A stretch of DNA of 64,000 nucleotides from Glossina fuscipes (Eukaryota; Arthropoda; Insecta; Diptera; Glossinidae): the NCBI RefSeq assembly GCF_014805625.2, contig NW_023998415.1, positions 35,098,447 through 35,162,446 of the forward strand. The letters run 5' to 3'. The position numbers and the translations under genes are program-made. Numbering within the stretch: the first letter of the stretch is position 1; each line of letters opens with the position of its first letter. Below, piece after piece: positions 13,701-28,400 of this stretch. The notes under the pieces were generated by a model. That model searched no databases and was not told where the DNA came from. It saw only the letters and a list, made by a program, of their open reading frames with translations.

Positions 13701-16700
13701 AAAAATCTTTTCAAAAAGTTTTTTCGAAATTTCGTTAAAACTTGTTGTTTTCGATTTTGTAAAAAAAAAAAAAAATCCCCAAGCATTATTCCTGGCTGGT
13801 AAGAGAGATGTGTCTGCATTTACGAGAATTTTTGAGAACAATGACTGACTATATACTAAGCGGTTTTTCGTTAATTGTGAGCATTGCAGCAAGCGTGTCG
13901 TGGTTTGAAAGTTAAGACGACTCTATTAAACATTGAAGCTAAAATTATTATCTACAACTACTGAGCATTTCAGTCAAGCTTATATGAAAAGGATTAGAGT
14001 TTTCGTTAAAAGACCAAAAAGAAAAGGGAAGAAAACGCATTAATATAGATAAACATACCATAGATTGTATTATATGAAGACATTTGCTAATTATCTTCTT
14101 TTTTTTTTATTTCATTTTTACTTACACGTAATTTTAATCATCTAAAAACTACCACCCTTGCAACTACCACAATATTATTGATGCATGTGCGTCACGAATG
14201 AATGAATGAATGAATGAATACGTGTTTTAAAAAATGTAAAAAAAAAAAAAAAGGTCACGTGCTGGCAATACGAAAGGGTCGTCTTATGACTCCGAGCACA
14301 TTCACCGCTTTAAGCGGAGATCTTCATGTACAGATACAGTTTATGCAGGATGACGATAATCGCAATATTAATAGCACAGCAACGATATCTACCACCTTCG
14401 AGGAGACTGTTGGCAATATGACAACAGCACGCACCAAACAGCCATCAAGTGGAAATGTCACAGAGACAAAAACAAAAACTGTTGAGAACATTATCACAAG
14501 TACTTTGGTCATTAGTAAATATATCGATGAGGTGCAAGAGTTGACAGCGCCTGAAGCTTTCCCAACAACAACTACAACGGTAGCTCTTATAGAGTCTAAT
14601 GATACCATGATTGATGGCAAAATATTGCAACGCAAACGCAAAGAAATTGTACAAAATATTCCAGTCTATCCGGATCCGAGATACAATGTGACACAAATTG
14701 CTGTTCCATGTCAGACATTTATACGCGGTGGACTGTATGAAATGCAAGTAGTAACAAATTTGAAAACTTTCAATCATATACCGCTGAATTCGACGAAAAT
14801 TCCTGTAACATCACAGTCTGGTGTAGCTAAACCCACCATGACCACAAGTACTACGACTTTGATACCGATAATGGATGAACGTTTAAAACAGACCTTGGAT
14901 GTGCGATGGCCTAGCGCTGAAATGCTTATTAGCCCTGTACGTTTACGCACATATCCCGACCGGCCGGTAGAAGTGACTTTGCGTTTTCCCGAAGTCAACT
15001 GCGATCAGGCATGGCGTAGCGAGGATTTGCCAGAATTTTGGCTTGAATTAATATATTGTGGCAAAGAACGCCCCTGCTCCACCCTAATGCCGCAAAACAT
15101 ATCGAAATCTAGCGTTTTATTTGCCGAGCAAGTGCGAGGCTATCCGAAATATTTTAACGTGAAATTAAACTGTGAACTTTTCGGTTTGGCTGGAAATTAT
15201 GCGGTGCAGCTAAGGCCGATGCTAACAACTCTTAACGTGCCGATAACTCGACGATTCCTTAGCGTCGATTGGAGTGAAAAGTATGTTTTCAATGTTTACG
15301 CGCGCAGTATTTTCCCATGTGATCCCCATACCGGTATAGGGGTACTTTATGAATATCCCGGATGCATTTTAGAGCAAGGCGATCGAGTACGTTTATATGC
15401 TAAACTAAGAGCAGATGTTGCTTCCCTAAAACCACCAACCACTTTGCATTACATAGCTGAACAGCGAGTGGTGAAAAATCAATATTCGCTATACTTCAGT
15501 TGCGATCTTTTCACCGAAAAATACGTAGAATATTGTTTTGTTTACGTTAGCCAAGCTATATCAGGTGCAGTTGCGGATGTCCGGATGGACTGTGTACCCA
15601 CTCTACCAGTTAGAGGTAAGTATAGAGAAGAATCTTTCATTCGTATTGCTTTTACTTAATCATTACCATAATCATAACAACATCAATGCTCACAGTGTTA
15701 ATATCCAATAACAAAACAGTTACATATTACGCTGCAAAAAAAGTAAGATAGAAAAAGCGCTTATGCTGATGACATATTTCGCGTTACTTTATAATCTATT
15801 GCAACACTTTTCGTTCTATAATTTCGACGCGTGCATTCTGCTGTATAATACAGATGCACAATTGCTTGTCATTCAACTTATATTTCGCAATATTGCAATT
15901 TTTTCTTCTATTATCGGGTAAATCGCTGTAAGCTAAAGCAATATACGATATTTTTGTCTCTATGCATTGTTCAATAAATAAATTGCTTCTTCTATAGAAA
16001 TGCAATAACAATTTAATATCTTTCAATCACTCATTTCATCAATTGCCAACATATGCAATGTCTTTAGCATTGCATCGCGTTTAGCATTTGGGTCATATAT
16101 ATATATATATATTTTCAAATGAATGCTGTTTGAATGATGTTTTTGCATCTTTTATGGGTTAATATGTTATAAAATTGACGTCGCTTAATATCATCGCTTT
16201 ATGGCGACTGTTCTCAATTATTATCCGCACTCAATGAAATTGTATGCTTTTAGAAAATGAAAACAAAGCTTAGGTGTCGTGGCAGACATAGTGCTGTCGT
16301 CATTCAGTATAAATATATATATATATCCAGGAATCAGTGCCAATAGTAAGTTACCCACAAGGATCTATCAAAACTTGTGCAAATTGAAATATTATTTATG
16401 GAGAGAAGAGTTTACTATATATGGATTGTAAAGCTTTTCAATAAACATATTTATCATATTATGTTAATAATATTTGATCTTGTGCTTAAACTCTCATCAA
16501 ATGCCTAAACGTTCTCATTAACACCCATCGACGGATGTAAGTATAGTAGTCCTCTTAAATACTTTATAGAGCATAAAACCGCGACTATGAATTGCTTCAA
16601 TCATCTTCGCCGAATTAACTTTGTAAAGTCGTTACACATACATAATTAATTTAATTCTGCATATAGATGTTTCACTTGCCAAATCGATTAAGTCCATTTC

Positions 16701-17206
16701 TGGAATTTTATTAAGTTTTAATATCAAAGCACTTCATTAGCTCCTAACTGTACATATTCAAAACGAATTTCTCTAATAATAAGTATTAACACCACTAAAT
16801 GACAAAATCGTTTTGGCCACACAATAATGAAAATAATTTATTTATAATATTTTATCATTTTTCACAACTTCTCGTTTTGTGGAGTTAATCGATTTGGCAA
16901 GTGAAGCATTCATATGTAGAAGTTCGTACGTACAGCGATATAATCCCCATAAACACGAAATTTTTATATATACTTTCATCGTCAAGATGTCAAATTGAAG
17001 AGCGGGAGAAACATTACCATGTTTCACTCATGAAATTATCTGTGTTTGAAATTATATTTACTCACGATCAGGTTTTCTTAACTGTAAGACAGCACAAAAA
17101 ATGATTTACCTGATAAATTGATCGCATAGCGAACAGTCAGACAGCCAGATAAGACTAAATATCTTCAAATATTACAAACAAATATATAGTTAGTGTATCA
17201 TATATA

Positions 17207-17243
<37 letters not shown>

Positions 17244-20200
17244 TGCAATTGTAGTGTAATTAATTGCGTGGCTTAATATCCATTTCTTTACTTTACGCGG
17301 TCTCGTTAAGTATTAAAAAACTTTTTATACAAAAAATTGCCTTAAAATGTTCGCTCGTCACAAATAACAAATGATAATTAATAGGGTCAGAGTTGTATTG
17401 TGAATATTTTCGAGAGAATTCTTTTCCTCTCGTTCCTGTGTGCAATCTCTTTGCGTTTCCGATTAGCGTGTATAATACGTTGCATTAACTTTTTAGAATC
17501 TGATACTGGCGGTTGGGGTCCTTGGAGCGAATGGACGCCTTGTTCAACCAGTTGCTTGGGCGGTACACGCAATCGTTATCGTTTCTGTGATTCGCCACCT
17601 CCACGCTATGGAGCCAAATTCTGTGAGGTGAGTATCTTCGCTAAAAAAATAAAATCTATTCACACTAAAAAATTTCAATTCATTAAATTTTATTAATAAT
17701 TTCCTCTTCAAATTTGAACAAGAAAGCAATTATGTTCGGTTTAAAATGAATCGTTTTTTTTGTCAATCGTTTACCTATTGCAAAACTAATATTTCCTTAA
17801 AACATAACAAACTGCATATTGCAACATGACACAAGTAAAACAATTACACCTTTTATACCCACAATCTATACATTAAAAAAAAAAAAAAAAAAAATGGTCA
17901 CAGCCCGATAGCCTATACTATTGGGTATGCGTGGATGATCTTTTCCATTTTCGCTCAGACACTGAAGGCTCCAAAAGGTATATTAGTGTTTAATATGATG
18001 AGCAAAAATACCATTTTTTATACCCATCACGGAACGATTCATTTTGTCAAAACTTTGGCAACGTCCAGAAGGAAGCTATAGAGACTCGACAAAGTATATA
18101 TAATCTTGGTCGGCATCAAATTCTGAATCGATTTAAGCACATCCGTCTGTCCCTATTTGTAATCGCTGTTTCAAACATTCAACATGGCCCCAAAAGTCAA
18201 GCTATCTACTTCAAATTTGGCAAAAGCATTACAAGTTCTTGCACGTAGGTTGGTTGAAAATGGGCCAAATCAGTTAAAGGACGCGCCCTTGATTAGCCCG
18301 TCTGTCCATCTATGTATAATATCTGTTGCAAATATTCTTCAGGCCGCAAAAGTAAGCCTATCGACTTTAAATTTAGCAAACGCATTGGAAGCTTCTTGCA
18401 CGTAGGTTGATATTGAAAAAGAGCAAAATGGCACGGAGGACACCCGTACAGTACCACGTAAACTATACCAGATAAAACTACAAAAATTTGACCGTACATT
18501 CTATGGGCGATGCTGCAGCATCTGTACACGAAAATTGGAAAAATCGGCCGCGCCTACTTAATTTTATAGTGTGTCATAATTGTATTTTTTTTTTTCAAAA
18601 CATTTATGACGCACAGTAGCAAGATTTAAAAACCTCATAAAGTATATACATTTTTGGCCACTTTCGAATTTTGAATGCATCTAAACATGTCCGTTTATTC
18701 ATCTGTCTATCTGTCTCTTTGTCCAACTGTGAACATTCTTCTGTTAGGGGAAATGAAGTGACCCCAACTTGGCATTTACTTTTTTTGACTTTTTTAGTAT
18801 AACGGTGATCGGTATAAAAAGATTCGATCACGAGCGAATATTACTTGTTTGCTTTTGGAAACCTAGCTGCTCTCAGTTTATATTGCAGTTTATGTGCTCT
18901 TGGCGTGTCCTTGAACTGATTTTGCTTATTTTCAATACCAATTTACCTGCAATACCTTCCAATGTTTTTACCAAATCCGCAACCGATAGCTTAATTTTTA
19001 AGATCAGAAAAGTGCTTACCACAGAGATTACACAGACAGACAATTAGATAGGTAGATGGTAGGACGCACTTAAATTTATCCAGAATTTGATGCTGATTAA
19101 GAATATATAAAATTGATGGGATCTTTAAAGCTTTTTTTACAAAGGTGTTGCAAAGTTTTGGATAAAGTAACTACACCCTCATCCTTGTTCGTTGGTGCAT
19201 ATAGATACATATTATGTACATGTATATATAATGAAAAGTAACGTAGTTAAAAAAAATGTGTCAATTAACACTAGCGCGATTAAATATTCCTAAGAGGTAA
19301 ATAACTAATTTTTCCAACTATGCTAATTGAAACGGCGCTTATGGTATGGAATGGTTCTAATGGTAAAGAGTTAAGTTTTCAATTTCGGCCCATCGACGGG
19401 CAAGCAGAAAGACATAGATACACTTTACAAATTTGTCTAAAGCTATTCCGCTGCTCACGCTTATAGTTACGGGTTAATAATCTTTGACGCGTAACAATAG
19501 GTACAAAAGTATGCGAATGAATGCATTGTAATGTTAATGGAGATGTAAAGTAAGATGCACCAAGAAACGTATTCGCACTAGTGCACTACTAGTATTCATG
19601 ACGGAAATGCATGGATATAAAAAGAGCGTATTGTTAAACAGATGCATAAAGTATGTAAATACTATTATGAAGTTAAAAGAAACTTTGCAATTGTGAAAAG
19701 CAAAAGTTTTTAATACTCTATGCGATATGTATTGTTTTTGATAGAGCAAAATATGATGCAATATTTTCTGAATGTATTTCATAGAGATATATAGGTAGCG
19801 AGCATTTCGTTGTATCAAATATGTACAGATGTCCCTCGTATAACACGCTACATAAAATGCTATTGCTAATGTCACAACGCGATTGCAAACAATTAAATAT
19901 ATATTCCGCCAGATGTTTTTTTTTTTTTTCTTAATTTCATTTTCCTATCATTTTCATTTTATCCTGGGTAAGAGGAGTTTCAAAGAATTTTTAGAAAAAA
20001 AAAAATTAAATTAATTATAATTTTTGATGAAAATTGAATTTTGTGTACATATCGATCGCCTAGCCATTGGACACTATGCCGTCTAAGTAGCCGCGTAGGC
20101 GACTACCAACTCAATGGTCGTGGATTCAAATCTCAGTAAAGCTAATAGATTTAAAATGCTAGCGCTTTAAGACTTTTTTCTGCGTCTGAAGTAATTATAA

Positions 20201-23200
20201 TAATTGAGATGCACATTATATTTATAAAAACTTAAAGTTCACTTAGTTTGGAACGCAAATTAAGCCATCATAAAATTTTACCCTTTAAGATTTGGTTTTT
20301 TTTTTGTATTGAAATAGATATTGCCTTGATTTATAAAGAGATTTCGATACAACACGGTATACGTTGCCATGATTTGTATGATATCTTAGTCTATATAAAA
20401 ATAAAACTCGAAACTGCGTTATACGAGAAACGTCTGTATACATTTTTCAATTTCGAATATAACAACGACTTAGCATGATAAAGAAATGAGTAAGTAAAGC
20501 GTTTGGAGTTAGAGGAAGGGGGAATATTCAACGGGTAATGTAGAGATTATTTTTCGTTTAAAGAATTTTACAGCTTGTATGCAGTTCGCAAGTATGCAGT
20601 GAAAATGTATATTAAAACTTTTGTTTTGTTTTGAAATTATTATTAAGAAGAACTTCCACAATTTCGTGTATACATGGATGGAAAGTGCGTTACCATGAGA
20701 AGCGTACGTATTTGTATCAAATATTCGCTTAGAGAAAGTTAAAAAATGTCCCTTTGTTTTCGCATTTTCAACGCAATTTTATGAGAAACGTTGGCGAAGG
20801 AATAGCTTTTCCTGCAAACATATTAATAACACCTGTTAGTTGTTAGGGGCAACGCTTAACCATTTCTTAAAATCGATTTAATATTTTCAATGTATAGGCA
20901 TTTATTTTCTTGTCAGTCATAGGAGCAAAGAAAATTCATTAACTTTTTATAAGTTTCGTTCGCAAGTAGTCAGTCGGACGGTTTTCATTTCAGCTGCATA
21001 TTTAGGCAGGACATTTGGGAATTTAGGATTTCATTATATATTATATATTTTCGAGAATATAATTTTCAATCGAAGGTGCGTCGTTAATATCGATTTGCTA
21101 TTTGTATCGGTTTCGAATTGCTGCAGGAATGGCCACCAAAGGTAAGGGAGATAAAGGCAAGAAGAAGAAGGGTGAGAAAGCCAAGGATAAGCTTAGTCAA
21201 GTGGACAAGACTTTCTATGAGTTGACAATAACTGATTTGAATAAAAAGCTAGCTCGCTTGCGCGCCCATGTGAACAGCTTGGATGATACCAATGTGACCT
21301 TGACTGAAAAGCTGCGTAATATGGAAGAGGATCGTGTAGATATCGCCGCTCACTTGGAACGCAGCTTGGCCGCGCGTGACGATACCATTCTCGAATTGGA
21401 AGAGAACCTATCGGAAATGACGAAGGTGCGTAATTCTGAAAAACAAGAATCGGCAGAGCATATTAAGGATTTGGAAGTTAAGTATAAAGCAATGCGTAAT
21501 CAACTCACTTCTGAAATAAAATTGCTTAACGGTAAATTAAATTCCTTGGATGAATTCCGTATACAACGTGATCATTTATTGTCTAAATATGACGATCAGG
21601 AGCAAGAACTTAAAGAAAAAGATCGTTTACATCAGGAAATCATATATAATATGGAGCAAAAAGCGGTTGTAGAAAAAGATGCTCTCAAAAAGGAAGTCGA
21701 AGCGAAATTGCTCCAAGTCTCTGAGGATTTCACGCGATCCAGTGAGATACGGAATGCCGGTTACACGCGACGTCTTATACGCGAAAATATTGCTCTCCAA
21801 AAGGAAATTGAAGTCCTAGTCGTAGCTCAAATTAGAATGCACCGGGACCTTGAAGAACAATTACAGGATCGCAAAGAAATGGCAGAACAGTGCGCATCCT
21901 TGGACCAATTAAAAACTCAGCTTATCTATAGTTCACAAAATAAAGTCAATATTATAGAGAAACTCACCAAAAGATATGAAAGCTTGAAGGGTAAATATAC
22001 CGAAGCTCTTAGATATCGAGCCCTTTATGAAAATATTATGAAACGTGACGTATGCGATCGTTTCAATTACCACGACGCTTCAAAAAAATTGCGCACGCTT
22101 GGTCAAAAATTCGAGAAACTGAAAACTGAAAAGAATCACTTGCTCGCCATACATAAACAACATAATTATGAAATTGTACGCTTGAAAAAAGTGCTTGAAC
22201 AAATAAAAATTAGTGTAACAACAGCAATTTTATGTCAAAAAGAGAGAGAAAAACACAAACCGTCGCCTGTTACGTCTAAGAAAGATGAAATGACCGAACA
22301 CGAGCTTACCCGTCAAGGTCTCTTATCGGAGCTTATAGAGATAATAAGCAGCCACATGGAATGGTATGCACCTACACCATCTGTTTTAAGTCTCTCGCGT
22401 TCGCAAAGTTCAATTTATCGACCCGGTGGAATGGGTTTCTTACCAAAAGTGGCTTCTTCGCTTATGGAAATGTTTAAGCAGGAAGCTCAAGATGTTACAT
22501 CAGTTGCAATAATGTCGGGCGACTTTAAATTACAAAGTCAAGCTAGCAAAATCATTCCGAAAGCTCGTACCAGTGATGTTGGGTCTATTGTAGACGTTGA
22601 ATTAGGCTCAACATTGTACGTGTCATCTTCCCACGAAGACCTTGACGTAATACAGCCAGAAGAAGAGCCAGACGATATGGGCGAAGAATCTTCAAGTGAC
22701 GAATATCAACCTTCCGAAACAAAAGCCGAGGGAGCAGACGAGATAAAAGAAGGAGAAGAAACGATCGACCACAAAGCAACTCCAGCCATGACTTCGTCCA
22801 AAGTTGATATAGAGGAAGAAGGCCAATCAGCATTATCTAAAGCTACACGCATGTCGACTAAAAGAAGCACAACTGCAGGCATCCCACTAACAACCGAAGA
22901 CGACGCTTTTGAAATTAATTTGTTTTACTAGATTAGTGTAGACTATTGTTACAACTAACGTATGAGCCGAAAACTTAAATTGTTTCGTATACGAAGGATT
23001 ATATTTCATAAAGAATATAATAAGAGAGCGAGTTGTTTTATTCAATCACGATTCAGTATATCGATGGTTATACCTTCTTCAAATGACTGAAAGCAATAAC
23101 ATCCTATAGAACGCTCATAGATGAGTTTTTTTTTGTGCCGAGAAGTACTTTTTCAAGTTCCAGGTGCTTTCATGTCGACGACACGGCATGATGATGACAG

Positions 23201-25420
23201 ACTCGTTTATTCATTGTACTGGTGCAAGAATGTTTAAAAAAATATTTAAACAAAGCATAGTATAGTTAACGTTTGTCCAGAGTTTTATGAAAAGATTTAA
23301 TTGCCCTTAGTACCATGAAAAACTTTGCTGGAAAAAGGTTTTCTGATAAATAGAACTTGTAAGTAGAATCACTGAATTGAATAATTTTTTTCTTTTTCTG
23401 CAGGGTGCTTCGGTACAGACTGAGAAATGTGGCAATTCAGTGATCGACACTTGGGATTGTATATATGAAAGTGGCGGAGCTATTATCAATAACATTAACC
23501 GAACTGGTGTAAGTCAAGAAATTGGTCCAGGCTGCCGTTGCGGCTGCATTGTTCACTTGGGTTCATCGAAACCAAAACGAATTATTGCCGGAGCAACACA
23601 AAGCTGTCCAGGCAGATCATTTTGGTTAATACAGGTAAATTTAAGTTCTTTTCTCTTTTTATAACAAAATCGCCCGTAAATCTACCAACGGAATTAAGAA
23701 ATATATTGCTTTTGCAATTTCAAATTTCGCTACCGCGAAAGAGCTTGCAACGAATTTATAGATGGACAGACACGGTTAAAAATAAATTATTATACTTTTT
23801 ATATTACAGTCACTCATACAGTAAGTTACCGCATCTGGCTTCTCAGAAAAGGGCATCTTACGCTATCTTGGCTTTGACATGACTTTATTTCGCATGCTTC
23901 ATTTGCTCGTAATTGTCTATTAAAAAAGCAAAATGTTGATAATTCTCGAAAGCAATACCCAAAGAGGAAGCAAGATAGCAAAACCACACAAAAAGACTTT
24001 TCGTCTGCGTTATTACTGCGTGGAATATATGAGTAGAGAATCACTTCTTTTTTTTTTCAAAATCATTACCCTTTATCCAGCTTAACTCGAAATCTTCAAA
24101 CCGATATAGACAAAATATAACAACAAATTATTTTACGATCATTATATGAGAAAGTTAATGAACGCTTGAAAATAACTGGATGCATGAACAATATGTGGTA
24201 TAGTGAAGTTATAAAAAAAGGGACCCTTGCAAATAACATAATTAATTAGAAAAAAAAAAAATAACCCAACAACAATGTTAGCTTTAATCTTCAAGAAAAA
24301 TGATGATTAGATTTGGTCGTGGCAGCATTTTTTGTACCCATCACCGTTATCCTAAAAAAGGCCTAGAAAGTAAAAGAACTACACTTTCATGCTCTATAAT
24401 ATGCCCATTCTTATAATAAAAGCTTTTTAAAGGCGCGTGGGCGTTGTGAGCGTGTTCTGGGAAAAGTTTAAGTCACTTCCAAATTCTTTTGCGTATTTGT
24501 AGGGGACATCTTCATTTTCGCTAATGAGAGAATGTTCACCACAAATGCTACATAGTTGTGGCCAGATGGCCAGATGGCCAGATGGGCAGACAGACATGTT
24601 TAGATATATTGCCAATTTGAAACTGGCCAAGAATTCATATACTTTATGGATGTTCTTGAAACTTGTTTCTGCCCATTATAAAGGTATTGAAAAAGTAGTG
24701 AAATTTTGATACCCTATAATAGTGGGTAGACGTGGTGAATTTTTCCCCGTTTTTTGATACAGACGTCACAAATGCGCTTAGTGAATGTGCCTTAAAATTT
24801 TTGCACATATATCTGCTATAGTTTATGAGTAATAAGCAAAAAACCATTATTTTATTCCTTTTGAAAAACAGTGAGGTTCTTAGTATAAGCGGTGCTGTAG
24901 GCGTGTCTTTCGACCGATTTGGCCCATTTTCAATACCAAACGACCATACAAGAACTACCAATGTTTCTGTCAAATTTCAAGTCAATAGCAGAAGGACTGA
25001 AGGGGCAGGCGGACATTTAAAATATGATGCTAATCGAGAATACATACACTGTGTGGTGTCTCTGATGCTTCCTTCCAGGCGTTGGAAAGGTTTTTGGCAA
25101 AATGAATATAACCCTCATCCTTCGGTATTGGGTATAAAAACTCATCAAAGAAGATTTGCATAAAATATCGCTCTAGAAATGTATTATTCTTCCCTTTTAT
25201 GCATCGCCACTTGCGTTGGTGCTCCAATTTTATATACACATATATATCGATATATACATATCTAACTATAGCAAACAAAGCGTACGTTGACATTACTTGC
25301 AAGCATACTGCAGTTAAAAGAGGAGTTTACTACAAAAGCGGCGATATCTTTGATAAACGACGTAGCGACAAGTCAAGGGATTGAGTGAAGGGCGTGCATA
25401 GATAATGATATTGTACGATA

Positions 25421-25479
<59 letters not shown>

Positions 25480-28400
25480 TTACATGAAGTGTTCAATAAA
25501 TGATAGCAATAAACTAATATGTAACAATTTAAAGGTGTGCATATGCGATGACACATCTTCCACATGATGACATTCAGATGATTTAGTGGAAAGTCACGTA
25601 AAGTTAATTAAAGCTAAGAATAAACTTTGACTATAAATTTTGCAAGCGAGTTAAAGCACAATTTTCTCATTCAAGAATTACCAAGAAGTGCTTGAAAAAA
25701 TTCTCTAAAAATTCATAAAATATTTCTTCAATTTTTCCTTTCCATTGTTTAGATATTCTACTCTTATCGTTTTTTATACTAGTATTATGGTTTGTTTTTT
25801 ATTTTATCCTATTGCTATTATTATTTTATTTTTTTTTCTCTTTTTGCGATAGAATAGCTTAGTCCTGAGAATTATTTTTGTTTTAATTTATCTCATAGAC
25901 TCCTCTTCTATACATTGGTATGCCATTTAGTCATTTATTCATTCGCAGATAATAAAAAAAAAAAAAAATAAATAAAAAAAATATTCTTGAACTATTTTTA
26001 TGCTCCTTGGGGATCAATACTTTTTAAATGTTGATTACTCTCCTTATTTTTTTTTTTTTTTTTTTTTTTTTATACAAATCCTCAAGTAAATTTCTATTAT
26101 CCTTGCTCTATATATCTTCGTGCTCTATATGCTCCGTACTTTCCTGTGAAAGATAATAGAAGGATATACACGTATGTGATGCTTGTAGGCAACTTGTATA
26201 AGTTGATTAAAGTGTTATTTGTTTACTTTTGGGTTTATTGAGCACATTTCAAGAAGATTACACTTTATTTTTTTTTTTTTTTTTTTTTTGACAAAACCTT
26301 TCTTTCAATATTTTACTGACTTTAGACAACGAACTCTTTAATTTTCATTCCAATAATATTGAGACTTTTTATGGTTTTCACAGTGATGCGTTTTATTTTT
26401 TATTTGGTTACGCATCGAGAATGCTTTGAATTATATGTACTTTTGATTAGCACCGAAGAGCCGACTACTACAATGATTCTGATTTTTCCGCCTTTCCCCC
26501 TATATAAATTCGTAATGTCTGCAGCGAATCGATGCGCAGAAGAATATTCTTGATAACAAATTATTCTCTTTAGCATTCTCGTTACTTTTCGATTCCCCTC
26601 TACTTCTACATACTTTTGTGATTAAAAATTAAAACCAATTTAGTTGTGTCTTTTTAAATCTGTTTATTATTCGAAATCCATTTCGCCGCTTTCAAAATAA
26701 TCCCAGTCCTGTACTACATACTCTTGCTAACGTTTTTTCAAAACCCACGAACAGTTGTTGTCAGCTTCTGTCTCTTTAATCGAGTCAAAACGTTGTCCTT
26801 GGAATGGTTTTTCAAGTTTCGGAAATAGTCAGAAGCCACATGGGGCTAAATCAAGTGCATACGGTAGTTATGGAACGGTATGGGTTGCATTTTCAACGAT
26901 ATGGTCTTAAAGAGCCAATGCAAATATTTAGTGTTTCGAGATCGGTATCGAGATCTGATACGTTTCGGATCCAAAATATCTTTTAAAATGTTGTTGACCG
27001 CACCGTTTTACTTTCCCTTAGCAAGCATCGAATCTTTGATCTTTGTTTGATATGGCTTTCATCGGTCAACGTTGATGATCGTCCGGGGCGCTCTTCGTCT
27101 TCAACCCGTGCTCGGCCTTATTTCAAACTTAGTTGTAAACATTTCCTGTTGACAAAATCAAAGGGTCTCTGAAACATCCTAAACGTTTTTGCATAAGATA
27201 TTTCATTCCGCAAATAATATTTAATGCAACTTCTTTGCGCAACAAACGTCGTAATCACAAGTCGTAAAAATCAGAAAAAATGAATTTTCTTGTCGCTCAA
27301 CTGAATCGCTAATGATGCTGATGATGGGAAATTTGGCACAGATATCTGTCACAGATATGCGATATACTTGCGGAATTTTACTTGAATATTATTGATCTTA
27401 ATTTTTGATGGCAGTATTATAAGTATGCCGAGATATATATATATATATGTGCCATTTGCGTGTGCTGTCACACAATTACACAAAAATATAATTTAAAGTA
27501 TGTATGATATGTACGATATGATGTAATGTTGAATGTATGAATAGATGCATCTTTTTCATTATATCTTGCAAGCTAACATTGTTACGCTGTGCCTATGTTT
27601 GCAAATTCAATCTAAATTTTTTGATTTTATTTCCCTCTTTTAAGTCGATTCATTTCATTTTTTCGTAGGCTTTAAAGATTTTCAAAAATTCGACAATTTG
27701 ACAAATATGCAAAATGACGGCATGGATGGATGATATATATATGAATGATGTTGTTCTTCGCCAGTGAAAGAAGAATTCTATAATTTGAATGAGTACCGTT
27801 GCAAGTGGTGTCTCAGATAGTTGTTTATCAATTTTTGTAAAAATTTTAGAACTTGAGTTAAGCAAAATGTACACTTATATAAAAGAGCGAATTAGTTTGG
27901 GTTGCCTTGTTTTGAACATCCTTCACTTGTATATCTCTAGTGAAATTGTTCGGGGGTTTGTAAAAATCCTTATAGGCGGTAGAATCCCAAAAATAGGCCG
28001 CGGTGGTGCAAATTTGATGCATTTCGTTTTTTTATTTGAAACAATTCTTATGATCTGATTTTCATCAGCAAGGATTGAAATGCATTAGACCTTCTTGTCA
28101 TACGAAGGTTTCGTTCGAGGGGGCTTAAAAAATTGCCACAATTTGCTGAGAAATTTTGAAAATTTGCAATTTTTATATGGGAAGTAGTTTAAAAAGCGTT
28201 CCGAATCCAGCCGTTTTTAATAGTGTTCGTCCTTGGTCTACAACACGTTAGTATACTAAGCTTCATCAAAATATTTCGTAAATTGTTATCTATAGGTTGA
28301 GCACAAGAATTTATGGGCAGATATCAGCCAGGGCTACCTCAAGTCGTTCTAGGGTACAGGGTAAGTTGTGGTGCGGTCGTATCTAACACGCCGAAAAGTT

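Larger units (their letters stand above)
10787..14253 (+). other. Intron 1 of TSP1/CUB gene
   Basis: 3.5 kb with two DINE-1-like pieces and no convincing exon. A pyrimidine tract (~14095-14135) is followed by a GAAT repeat (14197-14218) and an A-run directly before the acceptor. Confidence 0.55.

Noticed and set aside
13564..13892. Overlapping ~100-codon open frames on both strands
   Set aside because: AT-rich chance frames in intron 1 with poly-A/poly-T cores and no recognisable domain.
17400..17496. Hydrophobic open frame upstream of the TSP1 repeat, resembling a signal peptide
   Set aside because: It is intronic: TTTTAG at 17491-17496 is the acceptor and the phase matches exon 2 exactly.
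20041..20150. Functional tRNA gene
   Set aside because: A and B boxes are present, but the acceptor stem does not pair and no Pol III terminator is suitably placed; SINE-like is more likely.
21102..21128. N-terminal extension of the CFAP157-like protein
   Set aside because: The extension would begin at TTG; the first ATG is 21129, and the Lys/Gly-rich start from there fits the family.
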